Part shown: piece after piece, positions 16,901-24,735 of the stretch
Numbering within the stretch: position 1 is the first letter of the stretch
Layout: each line of letters begins with the position of its first letter
Program-made: the position numbers and the translations under genes
NCBI GenBank assembly: GCA_050049775.1
Contig: JASFVP010000010.1
Span: forward strand, 1 to 64,000
Direction of reading: 5' to 3'
DNA from: JABDQZ01 sp050049775
GTDB taxonomy: Bacteria > Pseudomonadota > Gammaproteobacteria > Chromatiales > Chromatiaceae
Length of the DNA: 64,000 nt
The notes under the pieces: model-generated
What the model saw: the letters and a program-made list of their open reading frames with translations, nothing else
What the model was told of the DNA's origin: nothing
Databases searched by the model: none

Positions 16901-17374
16901 ATGTCCCGTTCAAGTAAGTCATTACCGCTGTCTTTGTTTGCACGCATTATCGGCAGCAGTCTGACAACTTTGATTGTGCTGGCCGTACTGTTTTTTGTGT
17001 TTACCTATTTCCGTATTATGCAGATCGACCGCGACCTGTATCTTGACTGCCAGTCCGTCAGCGCCGAAAGCATGCAGCTTTGCGCCGACAATGTCACCCT
17101 CGATTTTTTACGCGACAGCCAGTGGGTCGCACTGCAATTCAGCACCTACACGCTGGTTGCTGCGTTGATCTTTTTTCTGTTTGTACGCAAACAAGCAAGC
17201 TCCGCATTGTGGCAGTCCGGCATCGCCGGCGTACTGAGCAGCAGCCTGCTGTTACTGGTGATCGAACCGGGTCGACTGCTGGCTTTGACAGCAATTTGCG
17301 GCGCCTTGCTCGGCGGTCTGCTGGCGCAACGAAAAAAGCCTGGCAAGGCCGTTTCCAGCAGCGAATCTGCATGA
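16901..17374 (+). CDS. Small integral membrane protein of unknown function
   Basis: A 157-residue protein with four predicted hydrophobic segments (about 13-36, 78-96, 104-120 and 122-138) and a short loop with two cysteines (LDCQSVSAESMQLCADN). The C-terminal tail is basic (Q-R-K-K-P-G-K). I recognise no family. Its ATG is only 9 bp from the divergent ATG of the haem receptor, so neither gene has room for a promoter between them, and no Shine-Dalgarno sequence is visible. Confidence 0.6.
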   Translation: MSRSSKSLPLSLFARIIGSSLTTLIVLAVLFFVFTYFRIMQIDRDLYLDCQSVSAESMQLCADNVTLDFLRDSQWVALQFSTYTLVAALIFFLFVRKQASSALWQSGIAGVLSSSLLLLVIEPGRLLALTAICGALLGGLLAQRKKPGKAVSSSESA

Positions 17375-17506
17375 CAACCGCATTTGCTGTGCTATGATCC
17401 GATTTAGAGTAAAACAGCTCAAATTCAACAAAGATCACATTATCCTGATAAAAAATAGTATAACCACGAAAAATAATAAAACTGAATCAACCAGAGAAAT
17501 GAGGCT

Positions 17507-17758
17507 ATGAAGATTATGAAACGCTTGTACAAACAACTCGGCCAGGGCATGACGGAATACATCATTATTGTCGCCCTGATCGCTATCGCCGCAATCGCCA
17601 TCTATGGTTTCTTCGGCGACACTATCCGTGGCCAGATGGGCGCCATGACCCAGGAACTGGCCGGCGACAGCGCAGACCGCAAAGCAATCGAAGCAGCATC
17701 AACAGCGGCCGGCACTGAGGGTGGGACAGCCAAGACCCTGAAGAACTATACCGACTAA
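17507..17758 (+). CDS. flp: Flp/Tad-type major pilin
   Basis: An 83-residue type IVb prepilin, probably the main subunit of the Tad pilus. The short basic leader ends at G12, with cleavage expected before Q-G-M-T-E-Y (Glu at +5), followed by the hydrophobic helix I-I-I-V-A-L-I-A-I-A-A-I-A-I. The tail is rich in Ala, Thr and Gly. It heads a long same-strand cluster of Tad genes. AT-rich DNA upstream (17398-17500) probably contains the promoter. The prepilin peptidase needed to process it is not in this window. Confidence 0.9.
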   Translation: MKIMKRLYKQLGQGMTEYIIIVALIAIAAIAIYGFFGDTIRGQMGAMTQELAGDSADRKAIEAASTAAGTEGGTAKTLKNYTD

Positions 17759-17776
17759 TACACACCGGTATCCACC

Positions 17777-19594
17777 GTGCCGGTGCCTGATGCCAGCAAC
17801 TTGCCTGGCAGGTTAGCAGTTCCACATCGAAATAGCCTGGTCCCGATCAAACAACGGGGCCAGGCTATTTTGCTGATTCTGCTGGTCACGGTCATTGCCG
17901 TGTTGATCGGATTGTCTCTGGTCAACACCGGCATTCTCACCAGCGAGAAAATGCAGCTGCAAAACGCAGCGGACGCGACCGCCTATAGTATTTCCACGAT
18001 CGAGGCGCGCGACCTCAACTTCACCGCCTATACCAATCGCGCCATGGTCGCCAACGAAGTCGCCATGGCGCAGATGGTCGGTCTTATGTCCTGGGCGGCC
18101 ATGGCGAAATCCACACCCAAGTTTCTCGACCTGTACTTTTCGCCCCTGTATGCAGTACCGATCCTCGGAACAATCATCAAGGCCGTCATCCAGGGCCTCA
18201 ATGCGGTCTTCACCTTTGTCGAAGGTTCACTGGTAAAACCCTTCACCAAGGTTGGCAGCAAATTTGTGCCCTACTTCAACCGCGTCTACAGCACCTCACA
18301 GCGGTTCATGCATCTGGCGACCCTGTATTTCTCGGGCATGACGCTGTTTGACATGATTGACGCCAACGCCGATGACGCCAACCTGTCACTGTATGGCTAC
18401 CTGATGCTGGCCAGACACCTGAATACTTATTATGGTGATCTCGACATACTCAAGAAATACGACTCTTTCGTTACCTCGTACCGGCAGGACGATTACTGGA
18501 ACAAAGCGGCGAATTTCAACATCCCTCATCTGATTTCCGAAAAACCGAAAAGCGATGCGCAAAAGAAAGGCATGGAGCGCCTGGCGGCATTGATCAATGC
18601 TTCACGCGACCCGTTCAGCACCAATCGCGACTGCAGCCAACATCCCGTCTTCAGCTTTATCTGTAACGACGACGGCACCGGCGGCTGGACGGTGCCGCTG
18701 TTTCCGCGCATCCATTTCAGCATCAACATCAGGGACCCGATCTTCGGCTTCTGCATCACCTGCGTAAGCGTGGATTTCACCGTCGGCCTGGAACGCCATG
18801 GTGGATCGGATCTGCGCTATACGAAAAAATCTGGCGAGCAACACTATATCTGGACCGCCGGTGATGCCACCGGTATTGCGGTCAATCTCGATATCGACGT
18901 CATCTTGTTTGAGATTGACCTCGGCATCCCGGACCTGCATGCCGACTTGCCGTTTGGACTTGGTGGCGCGCAGGCAGGTACCACTACCGATCAGGCGACG
19001 CTGGCCAAACGCACCATGATTTACCACGGCATCGGCGGTAAAACTGAAGACCACATGTACGGCCAGGCGCCCGGCATCCTGCCGATTTCCTGGGTATTTC
19101 CCGGCCCGGTGCCCGCACCCGGTGTGGCGCTCAGTGCACAACAGAACAATATCAATACCAGCTATCATGGCTTGCCGCGTTACAACGACACCAAAACCGG
19201 ACCCGACCCGATCAAGATCGACAGCAATCTGAAGTTCGGCTTTGAAGCGCCCTATTTGCTGATTGGTCTGGTCAAAGACATCGGCGACGTCAAGCAAAGC
19301 CCGAGCACCGGCCGCTTCGCCCTCGACCCGAATACCGCCAATGATGTGATTGCGGTAATCGGTAAATCCGAAGTCTATTTCAGCCGCCCCAATGATCTGG
19401 GCTATTTTGCACGCAGCGACGGCAAGACAGAACTGGCCAACGGCTTTAACCCGTATTGGGATGCGCGGCTGGTCGACACCAGCTACCTGGACCGAACCTC
19501 GGCGCTGGCCGTGCAACAGCTGCAACCTTGGTTGCCCCAGAATATCACGCTAGTATTAACCCAGTTGCAAAACCTGCTGAGCTTCCTGCCATGA
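17777..19594 (+). CDS. TadG-like pilus assembly protein
   Basis: A 605-residue protein with the Flp-assembly TadE/G-like N-terminus: K-Q-R-G-Q-A followed by a 20-residue hydrophobic helix (about 30-50) and L-Q-N-A-A-D-A-T-A-Y-S. The remaining 540 residues, presumably periplasmic, contain four cysteines near residues 290-335 (for example C-I-T-C-V). The GTG at 17777 has no good ribosome-binding site; in-frame TTG or CTG codons 8-20 codons later are alternatives, so the exact start is uncertain. It overlaps the next gene through ATGA. Confidence 0.8.
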   Translation: MPVPDASNLPGRLAVPHRNSLVPIKQRGQAILLILLVTVIAVLIGLSLVNTGILTSEKMQLQNAADATAYSISTIEARDLNFTAYTNRAMVANEVAMAQMVGLMSWAAMAKSTPKFLDLYFSPLYAVPILGTIIKAVIQGLNAVFTFVEGSLVKPFTKVGSKFVPYFNRVYSTSQRFMHLATLYFSGMTLFDMIDANADDANLSLYGYLMLARHLNTYYGDLDILKKYDSFVTSYRQDDYWNKAANFNIPHLISEKPKSDAQKKGMERLAALINASRDPFSTNRDCSQHPVFSFICNDDGTGGWTVPLFPRIHFSINIRDPIFGFCITCVSVDFTVGLERHGGSDLRYTKKSGEQHYIWTAGDATGIAVNLDIDVILFEIDLGIPDLHADLPFGLGGAQAGTTTDQATLAKRTMIYHGIGGKTEDHMYGQAPGILPISWVFPGPVPAPGVALSAQQNNINTSYHGLPRYNDTKTGPDPIKIDSNLKFGFEAPYLLIGLVKDIGDVKQSPSTGRFALDPNTANDVIAVIGKSEVYFSRPNDLGYFARSDGKTELANGFNPYWDARLVDTSYLDRTSALAVQQLQPWLPQNITLVLTQLQNLLSFLP

Positions 19595-20556
19595 TCCAAC
19601 ACAGCCGCGCCCGACAGACCGGCCAGTCGATGACGGAATTCGTCATCGGCGCCGCTTTTGTCATGGTGCCGTTGTTCATTATCGTGCCAACGGTCGGTAA
19701 ATTCGTCGATATGAAACTAGCCACGGTACAATCGGCGCGCTATGTCACCTGGGAGTACAGCGCCAATTACGTTGACCTGAAAGACCAGCCGGCCGGCTTT
19801 TCGGAATTCAGCGCCGCCCAACTGCCGAAAAAAAGCCTGACGCAGGTCAACAACGAAGCACAGCGGCGTTTTTATTCCGACACCAGCCTGCCCCTGTCCA
19901 GCACCACCGACAAAAACGGCTATGATGTGTCCGCTGCCAATCCGCTGTGGACCTACCATAACGGTCTCAAGATGTACGACAGCAGCAGCCTCACCAGCAG
20001 CGGCTCCGACGCCACGCCGGACAAACTGCATGTGCTCAGCGGTCTCATCGGTGTGGTCGGCACCGCGCTCAATTTTATTGCCAGCGCCTATAACGCACTA
20101 GGCATCAACGCCGGTTTTGACGCCATCAACCCGGATGGCAATATTTCCATCGACGGCAAGTACTCAACCAAAATCACCATGCCGGTGGTCGAGGCGCCAA
20201 GCTATGCCGCGCTGAAAGAAAGCAATCGCAAGCCGTTATTCGGCCAAACTCTGAATCTCAACATGCACGCCAAATCCGGGCTGCTGACCGAAACCTGGGG
20301 CGCCGGCGGCAAAGCGCACACCGTCTACCAGGCTGGCGGCCTGATCCCGACCTTGCTGATCCATGAAGCCTTTAACGTGATCCCGCTACAAACGATTGCC
20401 AGCACCGTATTACTGTCACCGGAACTGGATAACAGCAGCCTCAAATTCGGTTACCCGACCAATGATCCGGAAGTCATGGACATGGTGCCCAAGGGTGCCA
20501 TTGAAGGCGAGAATCGCGACGATGTCAGTTGTCCGGGAGGTTATTGTGAAAACTAG
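19591..20556 (+). CDS. TadE/TadG-like pseudopilin
   Basis: A 321-residue protein starting at the ATG that overlaps the previous stop (ATGA). The N-terminus T-G-Q-S-M-T-E-F-V-I has the same processing motif as the other prepilins in the locus (G11, Glu at +5) and is followed by a hydrophobic segment. The large C-terminal domain is unrecognised and ends with a cysteine pair (C-P-G-G-Y-C). The open frame extends upstream to 19456, but only inside the preceding gene. Confidence 0.8.
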   Translation: MIQHSRARQTGQSMTEFVIGAAFVMVPLFIIVPTVGKFVDMKLATVQSARYVTWEYSANYVDLKDQPAGFSEFSAAQLPKKSLTQVNNEAQRRFYSDTSLPLSSTTDKNGYDVSAANPLWTYHNGLKMYDSSSLTSSGSDATPDKLHVLSGLIGVVGTALNFIASAYNALGINAGFDAINPDGNISIDGKYSTKITMPVVEAPSYAALKESNRKPLFGQTLNLNMHAKSGLLTETWGAGGKAHTVYQAGGLIPTLLIHEAFNVIPLQTIASTVLLSPELDNSSLKFGYPTNDPEVMDMVPKGAIEGENRDDVSCPGGYCEN

Positions 20557-21226
20557 CTGGCTAGCTGCTTTGCTGATGCTGCTGTCAGCCGTGTTGCCGG
20601 CAGCGGATTTCCCGCCACCACCGGATGCGGAAGTGTCTTCGGTCGCAGCTTCAACCAGTTCGCTGGGTCTGCAACTGAACATCCGCAAATTCACTTCCGG
20701 CCGTTCGATGGAACAAACACTCGAGTTTTATCGCGCGTTTTGGCAGGATGAAGCGGCCGAGACCGAAATGCCGCCGTGGCGCATGATCGGTTCACGCCAG
20801 GGCGACGAATATTTCAACGTGCAGGTGCAAAGCAAGGCCGATGGCGGCTCCTGGGGTTATCTCAGCATCAGCGACCTGCCGAAAAAACTCGACGAAAAAA
20901 CCTACCGCATGCCCACCGGCCAGGGCTTCCCGATGATGTCCGGCAGTCGCGTCATGGATGACCAGCACAGCAAGGACCCCGGCAAGGATGGCCGCACCCT
21001 GGTCATCGAAAACAGGTTCTCGGCGCAGTCTAACCGTAATTTTTATGTCAATCACTACCAGAACCAGGGCTGGGAGATTGTCATGGACCAGCAGGTCGCG
21101 CCGAGAAACAAAGGCTATGCTTTATTTGTGCGCAAAGGCCCCAAGACCGTCGGACTGACCATCGCCCATGAAGATGGCAAAACCGCCATCGTCGCCAATG
21201 AAGTCAAACGAGGACTGTTACGATGA
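20546..21226 (+). CDS. Secreted protein of the Tad locus, unknown function
   Basis: A 226-residue protein beginning at a GTG with an excellent Shine-Dalgarno sequence (GGGAGG, 5-nt spacing) inside the end of the previous gene. A longer in-frame ATG at 20396 lies within that gene and lacks support. A signal peptide (W-L-A-A-L-L-M-L-L-S-A-V-L-P-A-A) precedes a soluble domain with F-Y-R-x-F-W, SWGYLSISDLP and YVNHYQNQGWE, which looks like a compact alpha/beta fold of small periplasmic proteins. No family recognised. Overlaps on both sides show it belongs to the pilus operon. Confidence 0.75.
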   Translation: MKTSWLAALLMLLSAVLPAADFPPPPDAEVSSVAASTSSLGLQLNIRKFTSGRSMEQTLEFYRAFWQDEAAETEMPPWRMIGSRQGDEYFNVQVQSKADGGSWGYLSISDLPKKLDEKTYRMPTGQGFPMMSGSRVMDDQHSKDPGKDGRTLVIENRFSAQSNRNFYVNHYQNQGWEIVMDQQVAPRNKGYALFVRKGPKTVGLTIAHEDGKTAIVANEVKRGLLR

Positions 21227-21624
21227 AACAAAAACAACGCGGACAGTCGATGGTGGAATACGTTGTGATCCTGTCGGCTTTGACAGCGGCATTGTTAATG
21301 CCAGGCCTGGGTTCGGTCGGCACTTCACAAAGTGACGCCAATTCCCTGCTCAAGGCGGTCGCCGACAAACACCGTGGTCATGGCTACGCGTTGTCGTTGT
21401 CGGAAATACCCGAGACCGCCGACCTGGCGGAACTGGCCGCCTATTACGAATCGCTGGGGAAATATCCGGAGCTGTCGCCACAAATAAAAACCGGTGCGCA
21501 GAAACTCGGCGAGTTTTCCAACCAGCTGACGAATCTGGGCAACCTGCTGAGCAGTTTTAATCCGGGTAATATACAGATACCGCCGCAGTTGCCGAGTAAT
21601 CCGTCGCTGCCGTCTTTTCCATGA
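21223..21624 (+). CDS. Minor prepilin-like protein
   Basis: A 133-residue protein coupled to the previous gene by ATGA. The N-terminus R-G-Q-S-M-V-E-Y-V-V-I-L has the Flp/TadE processing site after G7 with Glu at +5, then a hydrophobic segment. The tail is proline-rich (I-P-P-Q-L-P-S-N-P-S-L-P). Likely a minor pilin or pseudopilin of the Tad system. Confidence 0.75.
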   Translation: MKQKQRGQSMVEYVVILSALTAALLMPGLGSVGTSQSDANSLLKAVADKHRGHGYALSLSEIPETADLAELAAYYESLGKYPELSPQIKTGAQKLGEFSNQLTNLGNLLSSFNPGNIQIPPQLPSNPSLPSFP

Positions 21625-21699
21625 GTACCGCATCATTCATAATGTAAAAGCGCTGATACAGAAACAAGAAAAAATCAGCTGACACTTTAAGGGGGTCAT

Positions 21700-23232
21700 G
21701 TGTCCAGTAAAAAAACCGTATCGCTATTGGTGATAGCGTTGGGCCTTGGTGTGGCCGGCGCCGGACTTTCCATGCTTTATCTGAAAGCCAGGGAAGCCGA
21801 CCTGATTGAAGCACTCAAACCCAAAAGCCAGCCCATCGAAGTGGTAGTCGCCGCACGCGATCTCGTCAAAGGCGACAAGCTGGACACCTCCACACTGTCG
21901 GTGCGCAGCATCCCGAGCGACTTCGTCGATCCCAATGCGATCAAGCCGGACCAGTTTGAAAACATCCAGGGCGAAGTGCTGACCCAGAACCTGGCCGCCG
22001 GCAAACCGTTGCTGCGCAGTTTCATCGGCCGTGAATTCCCGCTGGACTTTTCCGACACCATTCCGCTAAAGCGGCGTGCCATGACCATCCAGATCGATGA
22101 AACCAATTCGATATCCGGCCTGATCCGCCCCGGCAACCGTATCGATATTTTCGTTAACCTGCCGCCGACTGCTGGTGGCAGCAATCCCGCCAAGACCAAT
22201 GAAGTCATGCCGGTGCTGGAGAACATTGAAGTTCTGGCCACCGGCCGTGACGCGGCGCGCGATTACGAAGAGAAGGTTCGCCTCATGCGCGTCGGCTATG
22301 GCGCCAAGCCGGACATGAACTACACCACGCTGACGCTGAACGTCACGGCACGTGAAGCCGCGCTGCTGACCATCGCCAAGGACAAGGGCGACCTGCTGGC
22401 ATTGCTGCGCAACCGCAAGGACAACGGCGGTTCCGGTTTTACCACGGTTTCCACCGACACCATCAAGAGCAATGCCAGCAAGCTGGCCGCCTCGGCTGCG
22501 GCACGTGCCAGCGCCAGTGCCCTGGGCGGCTCTTTGAAAACCGATGCCGATGGGAACATCGTCACCGACAGCGGCGTTGTGTTGAAAGGCGCCAAGCTGC
22601 GTGAAGACGGCAAAATCGAACTGGCCGACGGCACCGTGGTTGATCCCGACGATGTCGTCATCGCCGCCGATGGTACGGTCATGAAAAAGGACGGTACCGT
22701 GCTCAGCGGTGTGACCGCCGCCAAGACACTCGGCAAGCTGACCACCGACGAAAACGGCAATATCGTTACCGCCAACGGTGCGGTCATCGCCGGCGCCAAA
22801 CTCAACGAAGATGGCAAGCTGGTGCTGCCGGACGGTACCGTGGTCGATCCCAACGATGTCATCATCAATGCCGACGGCACCATCTCTACCAAGGACGGCA
22901 AGGTCATCGATGGCCTCAAGAGCGGCACGGTTGCCGGCAAGCTGAAAACCGATGCCAACGGCAACATCGTCACTGAAACCGGCGCAACCATCAAAGGTGC
23001 CACCTTGCGATCGGATGGCAAACTGCAACTGGCCGATGGCCGCATCGTTGATCCCAAGGACGTCATCATCAATGCCGACGGCAGCGTGACCGACAAGGAC
23101 GGTAACCCCATCGAAGGACTGGTCGCCGAAAACGTCACCATCCCGGGCGCTGGTTACGAAGTCGACTACATCGTCGGCGGCGTCAGCCAGGACAGTGTCG
23201 CCACCGTCAACAAAGTCCCTGTGACTGAATAA
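21700..23232 (+). CDS. cpaB: CpaB/RcpC pilus assembly protein with a triple-repeat domain
   Basis: A 510-residue Tad assembly protein. N-terminal TM (about 6-26), SAF-type domain (about 47-110: V-V-V-A-A-R-D-L-V-K-G-D-K-L) and RcpC-type domain (L-I-R-P-G-N-R-I-D-I-F-V) to about residue 245. Usual CpaB proteins are about 250-300 residues. Here three 68-residue tandem repeats follow (about 279-482), each with D-G-N-I-V-T, D-G-K-L-x-L, D-G-T-V-V-D-P-x-D-V-I-I and A-D-G-T motifs. The start is a GTG with AAGGGGG just upstream. CpaB is thought to work at the secretin in the periplasm; the repeats may bind calcium or peptidoglycan, which is speculation. Confidence 0.85.
   Translation: MSSKKTVSLLVIALGLGVAGAGLSMLYLKAREADLIEALKPKSQPIEVVVAARDLVKGDKLDTSTLSVRSIPSDFVDPNAIKPDQFENIQGEVLTQNLAAGKPLLRSFIGREFPLDFSDTIPLKRRAMTIQIDETNSISGLIRPGNRIDIFVNLPPTAGGSNPAKTNEVMPVLENIEVLATGRDAARDYEEKVRLMRVGYGAKPDMNYTTLTLNVTAREAALLTIAKDKGDLLALLRNRKDNGGSGFTTVSTDTIKSNASKLAASAAARASASALGGSLKTDADGNIVTDSGVVLKGAKLREDGKIELADGTVVDPDDVVIAADGTVMKKDGTVLSGVTAAKTLGKLTTDENGNIVTANGAVIAGAKLNEDGKLVLPDGTVVDPNDVIINADGTISTKDGKVIDGLKSGTVAGKLKTDANGNIVTETGATIKGATLRSDGKLQLADGRIVDPKDVIINADGSVTDKDGNPIEGLVAENVTIPGAGYEVDYIVGGVSQDSVATVNKVPVTE
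22534..23145 (+). repeat. Three in-frame 204-bp tandem repeats inside cpaB
   Basis: Units begin at 22534, 22738 and 22942, each exactly 204 bp (68 codons), beginning L-K/T-T-D-x-x-G-N-I-V-T. Protein identity between units is high at the D-G-N, D-G-K, D-P-x-D and A-D-G positions and lower between them, so the duplication is not recent. Confidence 0.9.
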
Positions 23233-23247
23233 CAAGAGAAGATTGCC

Positions 23248-24735
23248 ATGTTAACGAGAAACACATTCAGGTCAGGGATATTGACGCTGTTCATGATGAT
23301 ATTGCTGGTAGCAACCATGCCGACCGGCCTGGCCGACACCTTCAAGCTCTATGTCGGTGACATGCAGACGCTGACGGTAGGCAAGGTCAAACGCGTCGCC
23401 ATCGGCAATGGCAAGCTCATGAGCAGCTCGATCCTGGAAAATGGCGACCTGCTGATCCTGGCCGAAAAGGAAGGTGATACCGAACTGAAGATCTGGCTGG
23501 AAAACGGCAAGGTCTTCACTCACAAGTTTTTCATCACCAAGACGGACTCGGCCCGCACCTCTTCGGAAGCGGCAGCGGTCTTGAAAAACATTCCGGGGCT
23601 GAGCACGCGTCGCGTTGGCTCAAACATCATCCTGGAAGGCTTCACCAGTGAGGTCACGGCCAAACTGATTGACAAGGTCACCGCCAAGTATTCGGACATC
23701 ATCAACCTGACGGTGCAAACCAGCCTGGCCGACATCGCCGACCTGCTTAACCAGATTCCCGGCATTTCGGTCAAGAAAGTCGGCAAGTTCGCGGTCATCA
23801 GCGGTGCTGTCGACGCCAAGGGCAAGGCTGCCATCGAAGCGGTCAAGGCCGGCTTTCCGGAGATCCTCGACCTGACCACCGAAGACAAGGTCTCCAAGGA
23901 ACCGATGGTGTACATGAACGTGCAGATCACCGAGTTCAGCACCAATGCCCTGGAAAACCTCGGCATCAACTGGTCCACCAGCTTCGCCGGTCCATCGGTC
24001 GGCTACACCAACGACTTCACCACCATCGGTGATCGCTCGGCGCTGGCCTCGGCATTCACCAACCAGACGGCCACCAACGCTCTCACCGCCTCCGGCCTGA
24101 CCACCGGTCGTTCCGCCACCGGTTATTTCGGTATCGCCACGTTGATCACCTCCACCATCAACCTGGCCGTATCCAGTGGCGACGCCCTGATCCTGGCCTC
24201 GCCGACGCTGAGCGCCAAAAGCGGTGGCAGCGCCGAGTTCCTGTCCGGTGGCCAGGTGCCGGTACCGGTACCCGGCCCGGATGGCACGACCACCATCGAA
24301 TACAAGGACTACGGCATCAGTCTCAAGATCGAGCCCAAGGCCGGCATCACCGGCAACATCGTCGCCAAGGTCGAAACCGAAGTCAGCAGCATCGACACCT
24401 CGGTATCGTTCGGCAATACGCCCGGTTTCAAGAACCGCAGTGCCAAAACCGAAGCCAACCTCAAGGATGGCGAGACCCTGGTCATCAGCGGTCTGGTCAA
24501 TCGCGACCTCGGCAGCGATGTCAGCCGCGTCAAATGGCTGTCCGACATACCGATTCTCGGCGAACTGTTCAAATCAACCAACTTCAAGAACAACCGCAGC
24601 GATCTGGTGATTTTCATCACGCCGCACATCGTTGACCCGAACAGTGAAATCAACAAGGTGGCGCTGGAAAAAGCCAATCAATTGCGCGAGCAGTTCATCA
24701 AGAATGCCGAAGTCCAAGCGGAGATCCTTGACTGA
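23248..24735 (+). CDS. cpaC: CpaC/RcpA outer-membrane secretin
   Basis: A 495-residue secretin forming the outer-membrane channel of the Tad pilus. Signal peptide about 1-29 (cleavage near G-L-A-D). The N-terminal pilus/BON-like region has L-Y-V-G-D-M-Q-T-L and V-K-R-V-A-I-G-N-G. The C-terminal type II/III secretin domain (about 225-475) has M-V-Y-M-N-V-Q-I-T-E-F, a conserved V-P-V-P-V-P-G segment and G-E-T-L-V-I-S-G-L. Length is normal for CpaC. Only 15 bp separate it from cpaB. Confidence 0.93.
   Translation: MLTRNTFRSGILTLFMMILLVATMPTGLADTFKLYVGDMQTLTVGKVKRVAIGNGKLMSSSILENGDLLILAEKEGDTELKIWLENGKVFTHKFFITKTDSARTSSEAAAVLKNIPGLSTRRVGSNIILEGFTSEVTAKLIDKVTAKYSDIINLTVQTSLADIADLLNQIPGISVKKVGKFAVISGAVDAKGKAAIEAVKAGFPEILDLTTEDKVSKEPMVYMNVQITEFSTNALENLGINWSTSFAGPSVGYTNDFTTIGDRSALASAFTNQTATNALTASGLTTGRSATGYFGIATLITSTINLAVSSGDALILASPTLSAKSGGSAEFLSGGQVPVPVPGPDGTTTIEYKDYGISLKIEPKAGITGNIVAKVETEVSSIDTSVSFGNTPGFKNRSAKTEANLKDGETLVISGLVNRDLGSDVSRVKWLSDIPILGELFKSTNFKNNRSDLVIFITPHIVDPNSEINKVALEKANQLREQFIKNAEVQAEILD

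Noticed and set aside
22066..23235. 389-codon minus-strand frame with repeated G-D-D segments
   Set aside because: It is the mirror of the cpaB repeats; cpaB has the CpaB domains, a ribosome-binding site and operon context.
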